Shown: positions 1 to 10,532 of the stretch, piece after piece
Position numbering within the stretch: position 1 is the first letter of the stretch
Layout of the letters: each line of letters begins with the position of its first letter
NCBI GenBank assembly: GCA_963971225.1
Contig: OZ020269.1
Location: forward strand, 75,988,450-76,052,449
Origin: Melieria omissa
Lineage: Eukaryota; Arthropoda; Insecta; Diptera; Ulidiidae
Reading direction: 5' to 3'
Length of the DNA: 64,000 bases
Translations under genes and position numbers: made by a program
The notes under the pieces: generated by a model
What the model saw: the letters and a program-made list of their open reading frames with translations, nothing else
Told to the model about the DNA's origin: nothing
Databases searched by the model: none

Positions 1-14
1 TCCCAATTCACACC

Positions 15-911
15 TAGGGATAGGACGATACCTTAGAGTATCGATACTTGTACTAAAATTTCAGCTCTTAGTATCGAGTACCAAGTAAGTATCGAACAAA
101 AAGTATCGATATTACTTGGTATCGCAAATAGTTTTGCAATAAAACGCAACCTACAAGCATTTTAAAGCCTTATAAAGAAAACAAAACTCAATTTTTTCTA
201 TTTATAAAATGTTTGTTTTTGAAACATGTTGTGTTTGAAACAGGTAGTAAATACGAAGTATCTTAGAATAAATATAAATATTTATAAATGAAAAGAAATT
301 ATTTTCTATTTATAAAATGTCTTGTTATGTTAATGTGTAATTATTGTGAAAAATTCTCTTTCCGGCAAGCTATCCAGGAAAAGCCTATCGCAACTATCCA
401 CATGGCTTTCAGTGGATTTGTTGCAGGGATTTCTATAATAACATAAAATAAAGGATTTTAAATAACCTAAATTACAGCAAAGAAAAATTGGGTTCACCTT
501 AATTCAATTCCATGCACTATCAGGTGTTTTTGCAAATTTGAAGTATTTCCGCAATACTTCACCACTTTACAGCATTGCTTGCAAGTTGCTATTGATTCAT
601 TTCTTTTTTCGAAGTATTTCCACACTTTTGATATCGTTGGAGACATTTCTCAGCGCAATAACAAGTTAAATTTAAAAACTAAAACAATGTTGCCAACCAC
701 GTAATTGTTGGAAAGTATTGCCTATTTTTCAATAAGTGCCCAAATTACCAATAAATTGGATATTTTCCAGTACGTTGGAAAAGGGTATCGAAAGAAAGTA
801 TCGATAAATATACTTGCTATTATTTTAAATTGTATCGATACCAAAAGTACTCACATTTCGAGGGAAAGTATCGATACTTTACTTGTATTTACTTGCATCG
901 TCCTATCCCTA
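15..911. mobile_element. Non-autonomous hAT-like transposon (MITE, 897 bp)
   Basis: The first 15 bases (TAGGGATAGGACGAT, 15-29) recur as an exact inverted copy at 897-911. The element is flanked by an exact 8-bp direct repeat TTCACACC at 7-14 and 912-919. An 8-bp target duplication with a YAGGG terminus is the signature of the hAT superfamily. Sub-terminal regions on both sides are packed with TATCGATAC-type motifs (near 39, 79, 108, 806, 834 and 866), as expected for transposase binding sites. No credible transposase frame lies inside, so it would need a helper in trans. It sits next to the R1-type LINE remnant. Confidence 0.85.
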
Positions 912-959
912 TTCACACCACAGGTGCGTCATCGCGTGTCACACACACCCGCTCTTTCA

Positions 960-1412
960 GTTATACTGTGGGCAGGCACAGCCATCACAATTTGGATCAA
1001 ACTGGATCAAATTGTGATCACTTATGCCCCACCCACATCGGACACGCCAGCTGAATTCAAACATTCTGCTCGCTGCCCCATTCACAAGCGTAACGTCAAT
1101 GTCACTCACCTCTCTAGGCCCGTCAAACGTATACCATTCACTTGGTTCGTTGAGAACAACAATGTCTCGCGGAACACACCACTAACTCATTGCCTCACCC
1201 CTACCGTGGCTCTGGTAGTCGGCAGAATGCCGTGATACCTTGCTAAACCACAGCGGAGCTGTGGCATTCGCATTCAGACCTATTAAGACAGGGGTGTCGC
1301 CTGCTACACGGAACACCGTTTCCAGGTAGTCTAAGTAGGGCTCTAGAGGCTCACCATACTTGCAGTAGACACTGCCCACAATCACCTTGCCAAACCAAAG
1401 GCAATTAAACAA
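960..1412 (-). pseudogene. R1-type LINE ORF2 endonuclease fragment
   Basis: Two minus-strand frames read as one apurinic/apyrimidinic-type endonuclease (EEP) domain. The segment at 1412-1185 has VVGSVYCKYGEP-like family sequence, PYLDYL, TPVLIGLNANATAPLWFSK and GRGE. A second frame further left continues with NEPSEWYTFDG, SDIDVTLVNGA, FSW and SDHNLI. These match the N-terminal nicking domain of R1-clade non-LTR retrotransposons. A frameshift near 1160-1185 separates the halves, and both ends are truncated. The zinc-knuckle fragment at 3291-3656 is on the same strand and could come from the same element with later sequence inserted between them. Subfamily is uncertain. Confidence 0.75.
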
Positions 1413-1429
1413 TAAGATGTCTTACGGCC

Positions 1430-2360
1430 ATACAACCGAATAGCATAGGGCGAGCTCGAATTTGCGAAATTTTCATTATCGAGAGCAAGCAAGCGTCGCA
1501 CTATGGCCCAACGGCCGGCAAAACGGTGCAAAAATCAAAAATTTCATGAAAGCGTTCGATAAAATGAATACACGAATCTTATTGAGAATTACAAAACTGT
1601 AACTTTCATTAAATTCGGATTAGTAGTTTGGGAGGTAGAGCTGCTCAAAGTTGACAATTTTTCCACATCGAGAAAAATTTGTATTTTTGGTTTTTTTTGT
1701 CATCTTAAAGATTGATTTGTATGTAAATGAAGCGACCAATCGGTAACTTGTTTGTTTTTCTAAAAGATACGTTAATTGGTAATATAATAAAAATAAAAAA
1801 TTTTTGTTTTGTATTAAAAGTTGTTCGATCTATCTATCTATTCTATCTTTCGATTGATCGAAAAGTCTATGTTTCGACCTTTTTTCAACTTTGATCAAAA
1901 ATAAAAAAAATATACCAAAAATAACCTTCGCGAAATTGAGGGTGGTGATTTATTATTCAATTATTTACTTAACTTCCAAAACTCAGCTGCCGCTTTTTGC
2001 CGCTTTACTTTTTAGAACAATAAAAGTGAAACAACCTCGGGTCGAAAAACACGCAAGTATACATAAAATCGCGCACATTTAGTACGGTCAAAAGCCCATT
2101 ATATCTATTAAAGAGCTGCACAACATTTTCTATTTGGCACACTTCACTACTGCACAGTACTGTCAAGTACTGTACTTCAGTGTCGCAATGACAGCAAAAT
2201 CAAATGCTCAATAGTTCTATTCTGCAACAAAGCAAGCACTGCATCATTCCAAAACCTTTTCGCTACAGCAGCGACAGTGCTTGTGTTCTGTTGCGAAACA
2301 AAACATCAAAACAGAAAGCTATAATGAGGTTAAGTAACGATAAATCATAGCAAGCACACG
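1430..2360. other. AT-rich spacer, no gene seen
   Basis: No reading frame here resembles a known family. There is a degenerate ATCT-rich stretch near 1828-1850 and several short motifs built from ACTTCA and AGTACTGT near 2140-2190. These foreshadow the ACTTCA-containing minisatellites to the right. Confidence 0.5.
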
Positions 2361-2455
2361 GAGTGAAGTAGAACTTCTACGTCACACCGTGTGAAGCAGA
2401 ACTTCTACTTCACACCGTGTGAAACAGAACTTCTACTTCACAACGAGTGAAACAG
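2361..2455. repeat. 28-bp minisatellite, about 3.3 copies
   Basis: A unit beginning GTGTGAAGCAGAACTTCTAC recurs every 28 bases. Each unit is internally dyad-symmetric (GTGAAG pairing with CTTCAC), so a single strand could form serial short hairpins. Confidence 0.8.
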
Positions 2456-2610
2456 ACTTAAACAAATATCGAAAAACATGTTTTAAACCTGGCTTTTTTT
2501 TACATTAATGTTGTTGTAATGCTTGAAATGCAGCCCAGATTCCATACAAAATACCAAAAACAAACATCAGCTACTCCGATCGTGCAAAACAAAACACCGT
2601 ATGCTTGAAA

Positions 2611-2770
2611 ATGTTCTACTTCAGTGCTGCACTTCAGTCTTATTCTACTTCAGTGTTGTTCTACTTCCGTGTTGTTCCACTGCAGTATTGTTCTACTTCA
2701 GTGTTGTTCTATTCCAGTGTTGTTCTACTTCAATGTTGTTCTACTTCAGTGTTGTTCTATACTTCAAGGT
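2611..2770. repeat. 16-bp minisatellite, about nine degenerate copies
   Basis: The unit GTTGTTCTACTTCAGT recurs every 16 bases with scattered substitutions. It shares the TTCTACTTCA core with the 28-bp minisatellite 200 bases to the left, suggesting a common source. Open frames across it are a by-product of the repeat. Confidence 0.85.
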
Positions 2771-2930
2771 GCTTGAAGTTCTATTGTCTTTTCGTGCAGT
2801 ATTTGTATGAATATCAAAAGCTTTCTTCACTGCAGTGCTTGTTTTGTAGTGAAAGTGAAGAAGAGCGGCAGTATTTGAAAGCACAGCGATGGCTTGCAAG
2901 TCATTTTTATGGTGCTTGCGCCGCTCTTTA

Positions 2931-3185
2931 ATATCTATATATCTCTCTCTCTATCTATAATCACGCTCAAACGGACCAGCCGATTTCAATGAAGTTTTCT
3001 TTGTTGGATTCGTCTTGAGTCAGTTCAGGTTTGTGCGAAAAGAAAATTCCGGAAAATCTATTGGAAAGGTCGGAAAATCCATGTCATTTTTGACTGTGGA
3101 TTCTGAAAATTTTATGTCAATAACGTTGGAGCCATAATAACCAACACATAAATTAAATTCACTACGAACTTACTATTTAGTCATG
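2931..3185 (+). mobile_element. Possible Helitron 5' end remnant
   Basis: The stretch opens with TCTATATATCTCTCTC and continues with CTCAAACGGACCAGCCGATTT. The TCTATATATA start followed by an 'ACGG..ACCGATTT' block is typical of 5' ends of insect non-autonomous Helitrons. It also resembles the 5' end of the better-supported Helitron on the minus strand at 45785. No matching CTAG 3' terminus with a hairpin was identified, so this is probably a truncated end. Confidence 0.35.
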
Positions 3186-3290
3186 TCCTTCGACAGAGAG
3201 AATGGGGCGAGTATTGGACGAAGGGGCGTGGCACCACCCATTCAAATCTTAATAATGGAATATCTTCGAAATTGTAAGGTGCACAGCACT

Positions 3291-3656
3291 TTAAGATGCA
3301 AACAATTTACTGGTAACTGGTGCTGTGCGAGTGTTTGGGTAAAAAACCCGTACTCTATCGGACGATCGGAAAAAGCAAAAAAGGGTCTGAAAATCATTTC
3401 CCGTCTCAGTTCCGCGGCACGTAGTCACTGCCCGGAACGCGCAATTCCGCCTATGCAGCTCATTGCTGCAATGTTGGACGCGATGACCGCTCTGGCCAAA
3501 ACGCCGACAAACGCCCGCTTTCATTCTGCACTCAGCCACTCTGTGGTCAAAGCTCAGACACCTAAAGCAGCCAGGCAACGAAGGCATGAAGGGCCACACG
3601 CGAAACGAAAACCATTTGATGTAGCATCGTTCCGCCTCCAGAAGGGACGAAAGCAA
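3291..3656 (-). pseudogene. LINE ORF1 (Gag-like) zinc-knuckle fragment
   Basis: The minus frame contains consecutive cysteine/histidine knuckles: CFRCLSFDHRVAEC, then CRRFGQSGHRVQHC, then a third degenerate one. This arrangement is typical of the C-terminal nucleocapsid region of R1-clade ORF1 proteins, which package element RNA. The second knuckle has lost one canonical cysteine (CRRF instead of CRRC). No full ORF1 or following ORF2 remains nearby. It partly underlies the plus-strand LOA-like fragment that begins near 3650. Confidence 0.7.
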
Positions 3657-4020
3657 GCCTTGTTCTACAGATCAATACACAAGATTCGATCAGATAGCGT
3701 GTTCCTTCGTCTCAAAATGCCCCACCCGAAGGATGACAACCACAACACGTAACAAACGGGCGAGGTGGAAGCGGACGTCGGGATTGAAGACATCCCGGGA
3801 AGGTCTCTCTCGCTAAGGAGTGGAACGGTGGTGGGCGTGCTGGCGGACGAAGACAACCCGGTGGGGGTACCAGAAGTGAGAATTGAAGGTCCTCCAAATC
3901 AACCTCCACAAAAGTAAACTGGCCCCCGCCGAACTCCTCCTCAATTTAGAGGGGGCGGGAGCAGTGAGAGCCTATTTTGTAAAAACGACCATTTTGTACG
4001 GGAGCCCCATTAAGGGTGGG
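3650..4020 (+). pseudogene. LOA-like LINE fragment: end of ORF1 and start of ORF2
   Basis: The plus strand encodes VFLRLKMPHPKDDN followed by a stop, then a GEVEADVGIED-like tail. This parallels the ORF1 C-terminus of the better copy at 19843-21171 (VYLRLKKRHPKDGN, then GEVEKDLGLEP). Near 3885-3955 the overlapping start of ORF2 (VLQINLHKSKLAPAELLLNL) matches the same junction in that copy. Nothing of the LINE is recognisable after about 4020. It is a 5'- and 3'-truncated, mutated relic. Confidence 0.7.
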
Positions 4021-4411
4021 AGATGGGGTATAAATATGTTTGAAAGAAATGTTCAGTAGAGAAAACTAGTGGGTGTCAGTCATAGATTTTAACCTTCTAT
4101 GAGCAACTTCTGACCAGCTGTGGAGTAATTGGTCGAGATTCCCAGCTTTTTTGTGAACTTTGACCTCGATGCGACGCCAGGTGAAGAAGAATTCGCGTGG
4201 GCAGACGTGCCCTTTCGTTGCTCCGCGGTTTTTTAATGTTTTTTATGTGTGTGCGCGTGCTAAATATATATATAAATGTTCGGAGTGTCGCGTATTGTCC
4301 GTCTGTCACTGCTATCGCGGCCCACTAAAATCGCGCGGCCACATCAATAAATATTTAAATTAATTAAACGCGTTATGCATTTGCAAACGCTACACTGCAG
4401 TGCAAGTGCCG
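4021..4411. other. Spacer between LINE fragments, no gene seen
   Basis: Mixed-composition sequence with no recognisable protein family on either strand. A TATATATATAAA run lies near 4265. Confidence 0.4.
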
Positions 4412-7400
4412 TTACATTCGCCGTGCGCCACTTCGACCTCCGTCCGCGTTGTGTTGTTGCTGTGTTTTTTTCCCGTGTTGTCTTTTTCCTCCGTCCGTTT
4501 TTAGTAGCGCTACATGCGGTCCTGTTCGGCACTGGGAAATTGACTGCTCTGTAAAGGCATAACACTTACCACAGGGCAACATCAATTTTTCAGTGCGTCA
4601 GATCGCATTTCCGACTGCTTTCCTTGTCCTTTAACCCACCCAGGTCATGGTGCTGGACAAATTTCGTATAGCCTTCTGCAACGTGCGCGGGCTCAGGGCA
4701 AACTTTTTCGCAATATACGCGTTTGTAAATCTCCACAAACCCCATGTAATGGCACTAGGTAAGACCCAGGTGTGTGAGGATGCAGATCCACTGGATTTCC
4801 ACATCGCAGGGTACCACCTACTGCCATTATTCTCTCCCCACAGGGGTCTTGCCCTTTATGTGTGCAGTAATGCTGCGTACCAGTGCCAGCAACAACTATA
4901 CACGACGGATGCCGGATTTAGCTCCATGTGGGTTAAATTCAATATCCAGTCGCACATTCTGCACTTCTGCTTTCTGTATAGAAGCCCGAATTCAGGAAAA
5001 GATTTTACTTATAACAAGTTTGATCTTCTCTCTGATTCTATTTCCCATATTCTGGAATCGTATCCGAATAGTGAAATTGTAGTTGCTGGTGATTTCAATA
5101 TTCATAATTCCAATTGGCTACGCCAATTCCAGCCACACAACTCCTGAAGGCTTGTATGTCGAGCTCTTTGCCGAGTCTAATAACTTGTCTCAAATAGTGC
5201 ATGAACCAACGCATATCCCCTGCGTTGAGGGGCAAGCTCTCAATACTCTAGACCTTTTTCTCACTTCACATCATGAAAAATACGATGTTGCAATGCACGC
5301 ACCTCTTGGAAACTCGGACCATTGCACCATTTTGCCGTCTTTTTCATATTCTTCTATCCGCAATGCTTTGCCTTTAGCCCCGAAGCGCTTAATGTGGAAA
5401 TATGATAAAGCTAACTGGAGTGGACTTAACGATTTTTTCACCCACTTCAATTGGAAATTGTGTTTTCTTGATAGAAACATAAATGCCGCAGCCAAAATGG
5501 TTGAACAAATTATATTATTAGGAATGCGGTCCTTCATCCCTAATAAGCTGGTTTGCATTAAACCCAAGGACAATATCTGGTTTAATGAGACATGCAGAAT
5601 TGCTGTCAGGTCCAAAGAGGAAGCTTTCAGAACATGGCAGGCAAATAAAAATGCCGCCACTGAACAGCTGCGTAAACAGGCTAGAAATCGATGCAATGCC
5701 ATCCTAAAGCGCCAAAAGTTTCTGCACGAACAGCGCCAAAGGAAAAAAGTTCTTCAATGCCAGCGTGGTAGTAAGAACTTGTGGTCATTCGTTAAGAAGG
5801 TGAAGAATCAAACATCGTCTTCAATTCCAACTCTTCTTAACAATGATCAAACCATCACTCACTCGGTTGATAAAGCTAATTTGTTGGCTAACATTTTCGC
5901 AGAGAATTCCTCTCTGCCCCCCAGCGATCAACCACTACCCGTAGTCGAGAACGTATCTTGCTCTATGCCAGAAATTCATTTTCGGACACGGGTAGTTAAA
6001 AGAGTGCTTGCAAATCTCGATGTAAATAAGGCTTCAGGGCCGGACGGCATTCCAGCCCTTGTTTTGAAAAAATGCGCTACTTCTCTGGCTTGTCCATTAC
6101 GCAAACTTTTCAACATGTCATACACCACAGGTGTATTTCCGACATGCTGGAAGGTGGCAAATGTTCAACCAGTTCCTAAAAAAGGCAAGACTACTGACCC
6201 TGCGAACTACCGACCTATAGCACTCTGTTAGGTGCTTTCCAAAGTAATGGAAAGCATTGTAAACTTCTGGAATATCTGGAGCACAATAGACTGCTAAGTG
6301 ACCGCCAATACGGCTTTCGAAGACAGCGATCGACGGGAGACCTTATGGCGGTCCTCACCGAGAAATGGAACCATAGCATTCTAAACATCGGTGAAAGCAA
6401 GGTTGTTGCACTGCATATTTCTAAGGCCTTTGACCGAGTGTGGCATAAAGCACTCGTGTCTAAATTGATTGCCTATGGCGTCGGTAGTATCTTCTCTCGT
6501 TGGATTACGAGTTTCCTCTATGATCGCTCTATTCGTGTTGTAATAGACGGCATAGCCTCGGAAAAGCATTCCCTTAGCGCGGGAGTGCCGCAGGGTTCGG
6601 TCCTTTCTCCAACCCTTTTCCTTATCTTCATCAACGACCTATTGTCGTCGACGAAGAATCCCATCTACGCGTTTGCGGATGACAGCACCATTTGTCATTC
6701 ATACTCCTTCACAAAGCGCCCCAGCTCTGTGGAGATTGAAAGAGAACGGCGCCGTATGAATGACACACTTAATAGCGACCTACAAACTATCTCCAAGTGG
6801 GGTCAAGCGAACAGGGTCGAGTTTAATCCTCGCAAGACCCAATGGTGCCTGTTATCCCACAAGCGAGTCTCCCAACATTCCAACACATCCCTGGTTATGG
6901 ATGGTGTGAGTATTGCGGAATCGGCAGCTCTTGATGTTCTGGGCATATCCATTAAGAACGACCTTCGTTGGAACGATCATATTTTTGGCGTGTCGAAAGA
7001 AGCAGCCAAGTGCCTCGGCTTCTTAAAGTGGTGCAAAAAATATTTCACCCCGTCCGATCTCCGCATTATTTATACCACCTATATCCGACCTAAAATGGAG
7101 TTTAACTCGCACCTATGGGCAGGGGCTTCAAAAACCCATTTGGAGCTCCTGGATCGGGTGCAAAACCGTGCGATTAAACTTATAGGGGACAGTAGGGCAT
7201 CCAGCTCTATTGACTCCTTGGAGCATCGTAGAAACGTGACATGTGTGGTGTTATTCTACCGATACTTTTTCTGTAATTGCTCAGTGGAGATGAGCAGCTT
7301 GATGCCATCACTCCGGGTATTCCCACGGGCAACCCGTTTGAGCACTGGCGCCCATGCATTCCACGTCGAAACGATGTTCCAGCGCACTACGCACTACAGA

Positions 7401-7610
7401 GAAAGTACGTTCCTGGTCTCCCTGCAGATGTTTTCCCCAGCACTTATGGTCTTGATGGATTCAAGGCAAGAGTCCATAAATTCTTCACCCAACTTCCTCT
7501 CTCCCAACCTATATATCCTTTCTGAACCAGCGCAATGCCTCGCATTTATAGGGGTCATCCCCTGCGCGTTGGCTCGTTTAAAAAAAAAAACTTTAGCCCC
7601 ACTCTAGCTC
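4412..7610 (+). mobile_element. Jockey/CR1-type LINE, copy A (decayed)
   Basis: This ~3.2 kb non-LTR retrotransposon is collinear with copy B at 48481-52662 in 5' leader, coding region and 3' end. The leader (about 4412-4646) includes a block GGTAAAGGCATAACACTTACC-like in copy B and slightly shortened here. Copy A ends in a short A-run near 7580-7590 after a GTCATCCCCTGCGCGTT segment shared with copy B. The 5' boundary is approximate because only two copies can be compared. No target duplication was found. Confidence 0.8.
4647..7560 (+). pseudogene. LINE endonuclease-reverse transcriptase, copy A (inactivated)
   Basis: The start codon opens with MVLDKFRIAFCNVRGLR. An EEP endonuclease follows (GDFNIHNSNWL, NSDHC), then reverse transcriptase (ASGPDGIP, GVPQGSVLSPTLF, FADDSTI). 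Compared with copy B there are clear lesions: a 1-base insertion near 5123, a TCG to TAG stop near 6230, a ~7-base deletion near 6267, and a ~25-base deletion near 7413. The catalytic aspartate of RT motif A is histidine (VALHISKAFDRV; copy B has VALDISKAFDRV). The protein cannot be functional. No separate ORF1 is visible upstream. The clade (CR1, Jockey or Daphne-like) is uncertain. Confidence 0.88.
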
Positions 7611-7761
7611 CAAAATTTTTTGGCTTAAGCACTTTTTACCAAACCGCATAAAATGAGAGATTCCGGAGAAATCGAAATCGAAAAATCTTGCACTAAATCA
7701 TGTCAAATGTACATACCTATTATAAGAGATATTATATGCAAGAAGCTACAAGAAACAAGTA

Positions 7762-9042
7762 AGGACTGTATCGAAAATTATGAATACACTTTAAAAATCA
7801 TATAAAGTGGGCTCTGCAATGCTGGTTGCTCAGCAATATCGGTTTTTAGATTCTAGAGGTTCAAATTGTTATTTTGGCGAAAAATTTGTTGTAGTATATC
7901 GAAATGCTTAAAAATGAGAGGACTTTCCGCAAAACTTCGTCAGGAAATTTTGTCCAAATGGGCATCAACCAAAGGAATGTCGTATAGAAAACTAGCAAAC
8001 GAAGCAAATGTTAGCCTGTTTGCTGTGCAAAAACTATTCGCCGGTATACTACACATTGCACACTTGAAGATTTACCAGGACAAGGTCGTAAAAAAGGTGC
8101 GTCCTAACCATTGCGAGATACTAAGATATGTGCCTTATTTAAGAAAATAAGGAGATATCCGTACGCGATTGCGCAAAAAAAGTCGGAACGAGTGCAGCAA
8201 TGGTTCAAATTGCCAAGAAGAGAATCCAGTTGGGAACATATAGAAAGCAAAAACAGCCGAAACGAAGCACTCAGCAATGCGCGCAGGTGAAAACCAGATC
8301 CCGAAAATTGTACGACTATATTTGTAGGCAAAAATTTGATTGTATCATAATGGACGACGAAACATACGTGAAATTGGACTACAAAACGCGGCCAGGACCC
8401 CAATTCTACGCAGTTCCGAAAGGCAGTGAAATTTCAAAAACTGACAAATCAATTTTTGGCGAAAAATTTGGCAATACGATTCTTGTTTGGCAAGCAATAT
8501 GCAAGTGTGAAAAAATGTCGACTCCACTCTTCACGGACAAGCCCCTGAACGCTGAAATGTACCTAAATGAGTGCCTCAAGTAGAGATTGCTGCCGTTGGT
8601 GAAAAAACACACTGGCAAGACTTGGTTTTGGGCCGACTTAGCTTTTTGTCATTATGCTAAGCCAGTACTAACGTGGTATGAAGAGAAGAACATAAATTTT
8701 GTTAAGAAAAACATGAATCTTCCAAAGTGTCCAGAGATACGCCCTATCGAAAAATTTTGGACGTTGATGAAGAGGGACCTTAAAAAAAGATTTAAACCGG
8801 CTAACTCCGTTCAAAAATTTAAAAAAGATTGGAACAGTGTTAACAAAAAATTAGATTCTGGCTGTGTCCAGAATTTAAAAAAGGACCTCGACAAAAAGAT
8901 TAAAAATGTGGGTTAGCCTCCCACTAAATAATTTTTTTTGTTGCTATTTACAAAAATATACAATGTGAAATGCCATTCTAACTTTTGTTATGCACTAGTA
9001 TGAAGCATGTTTTGGTGTATTTATAATTTTCGATACAGTCCT
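7762..9042 (+). mobile_element. ITmD37E-type (Tc1-mariner superfamily) transposon, 1281 bp
   Basis: Inverted termini AGGACTGTATCGAAAATTAT lie at 7762 onward and, inverted, ending at 9042. Each is bordered by TA (7760-7761 and 9043-9044), the target duplication of the IS630-Tc1-mariner superfamily. The interior holds one transposase gene remnant on the plus strand. Size and structure are full-length for the superfamily. Confidence 0.9.
7914..8916 (+). pseudogene. DD37E-type transposase (mutated)
   Basis: The frame starts at MRGLSAKLRQEILSKW with an N-terminal helix-turn-helix (SYRKLANEANVS). Catalytic motifs are IMDDETYVKLD (first Asp), FWADLAFCHY (second Asp) and CPEIRPIEKFW (Glu). Exactly 37 residues separate the second Asp from the Glu, which defines the ITmD37E family first described in mosquitoes. 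A frameshift near 8150-8200 breaks the DNA-binding half from the catalytic half. An in-frame TAG near 8581 (after NECLK) interrupts the catalytic domain. All three catalytic residues survive. Confidence 0.85.
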
Positions 9043-9196
9043 TAAGTAAGCAACGTCGATACCGAATTATCGCATGATAAAAAGTTTGTTGCTTTTTTTC
9101 GATATAACGGTTGTTCCAAATCCTTAAACTATTTCCAATATTAAAAATAGTATGATAACTTTATTTTTTATACTTATATAAATATATTTTATTTAA

Positions 9197-9918
9197 GGGG
9201 TCATTCTCATGTGAAATTTTGTAAAAATAAATTTTTTTTTTAACATATTTGGAATGCATCATCCTTGAAGAAGGTACTGTCAAAATTGTATTGGAAAATT
9301 TCAAATATTTCGGCTTCTACAGACATTTATATAACGAGCGGTCAAGGATTCTAGCGGTTAGTCAAAACTTTAAACGTGTTTTTCTCGGAACGCCTTGTTT
9401 TGAAATGGCGGGGATGATTAAAAAAAAACCATTCATCCGATCTCTCTGCGATTTTGTCACATCATTCTACATACTGTTAGCTATCGCCCCTAGTAAATTC
9501 ACTCCGATATGTTAAAAATTTCATATTTTTTTTATTTGATAAAATCTTAAAAAACAACAATTTTTTACTGTTCTAACTTCCAATGCCTGCCATTTTGTGA
9601 GATTCTTATGAAAAAATTCAAATTTACTACGGGCGAGAGGTACGTTTATACTGATTAAGAATTTCTTTGAAATTTATGTTTCAGATAATCCTGTGACTCA
9701 AAACAATCCCCGCCAGCTGACCATGACGCGGCAGAAGCCGTGTCTTTAATCGAAAAAAAGTGTTTGAAAAAATTAAAAAAAATTTTATTTTTATTTTTGT
9801 ACCATAACAATGAATAAATTAAAGTGGAATATCTTTTTTTTGATAATTCCTCGTATTCACAAAGGAAATAATTTCTGAAGAATGTCAATTTTTCCTGTTC
9901 GCGCATGAGAATGACCCC
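9197..9918. mobile_element. TTAA-flanked MITE (piggyBac-like), 722 bp
   Basis: The termini GGGGTCATTCTCATG are inverted copies at 9197-9211 and 9904-9918, and each is bordered by TTAA (9193-9196, 9919-9922). Exact TTAA target duplication is the piggyBac hallmark. The interior is AT-rich without a DDD transposase, so it is non-autonomous. The TIR differs from the other TTAA-flanked element at 40010. Confidence 0.8.
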
Positions 9919-10012
9919 TTAAGTCGATAAGTTACCACCTATTAACATTCGTTTTCATACATTTTTTCACACCACACTCCGTCGTAAAGTTGTAACCAAC
10001 AGCGTATGTACC

Positions 10013-10064
10013 CTCTGCGCTGCACGCAGTATGAACCACTCTGCGCTGCACGCAGTATGAACCA
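10013..10064. repeat. 26-bp tandem duplication
   Basis: CTCTGCGCTGCACGCAGTAT plus six bases occurs twice head-to-tail. GCGCTGCACGCAG is itself partly palindromic. Confidence 0.8.
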
Positions 10065-10454
10065 CAAAGCAAAAATTATCCGAATTCAATGTTTTATTCC
10101 CTATCTGACAGCAATAACAACAACTACAGCTTATTGCTCTTTTTCCGTATAAGAAGCAAGTGGCACTTCGTTTTGTTGGCCGACAACAACAGCAACTGCA
10201 GACTGTTGCTATTTTCCCTTTAATGCTTCAGACATGATATATGTGATCTGATATAACAGAAAGGAAAGCTGTTTAATGCTTTCGCAATGTTAAAAGCAGA
10301 GGACGTATTCTTAAATTAACCCGAATTAGCCCACGTACATTTTTTCGAATTTCAAAAAGATTTTTTAGGAACATACTCTTTATATGCAAAATAAAAAACT
10401 GCATCATTCGTTTTTTTAGTCCTGCCCACAGGACGCTCGGAATGTCTTGTTGCA

Positions 10455-10488
10455 ATAACATATGTCCACTAAATATTGAGACTAACTT
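10455..10488. repeat. Left arm of 34-bp inverted repeat flanking P-like remnant
   Basis: The arm begins ATAACATATGTCCACT and ends GAGACTAACTT. The reverse complement lies at 13812-13845 with one mismatch. The two arms bracket a P-like transposase fragment and an inserted ITmD37E-type element. They may be terminal or sub-terminal repeats of the P-like element. A flanking 8-bp duplication was not found. Confidence 0.75.
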
Positions 10489-10532
10489 TAGCCGTTTATT
10501 TGACTGCATAAGCAAACATGGAGATGTCACTC

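Noticed and set aside
705..1235. 176-codon open frame on the plus strand
   Set aside because: It crosses the right end of the hAT MITE and the antisense of the LINE endonuclease, and shows no family similarity.
2523..2931. Repetitive open frames rich in S, V, L, F and C
   Set aside because: They are produced by translating the 16-bp minisatellite.
3183..3752. 189-codon plus-strand frame as a gene
   Set aside because: Its last ~30 codons are a LOA-like ORF1 fragment, and the rest is antisense to a zinc-knuckle fragment.
4061..4070. CTAG as 3' end of the possible Helitron starting at 2931
   Set aside because: No hairpin precedes it and the interval contains unrelated LINE fragments.
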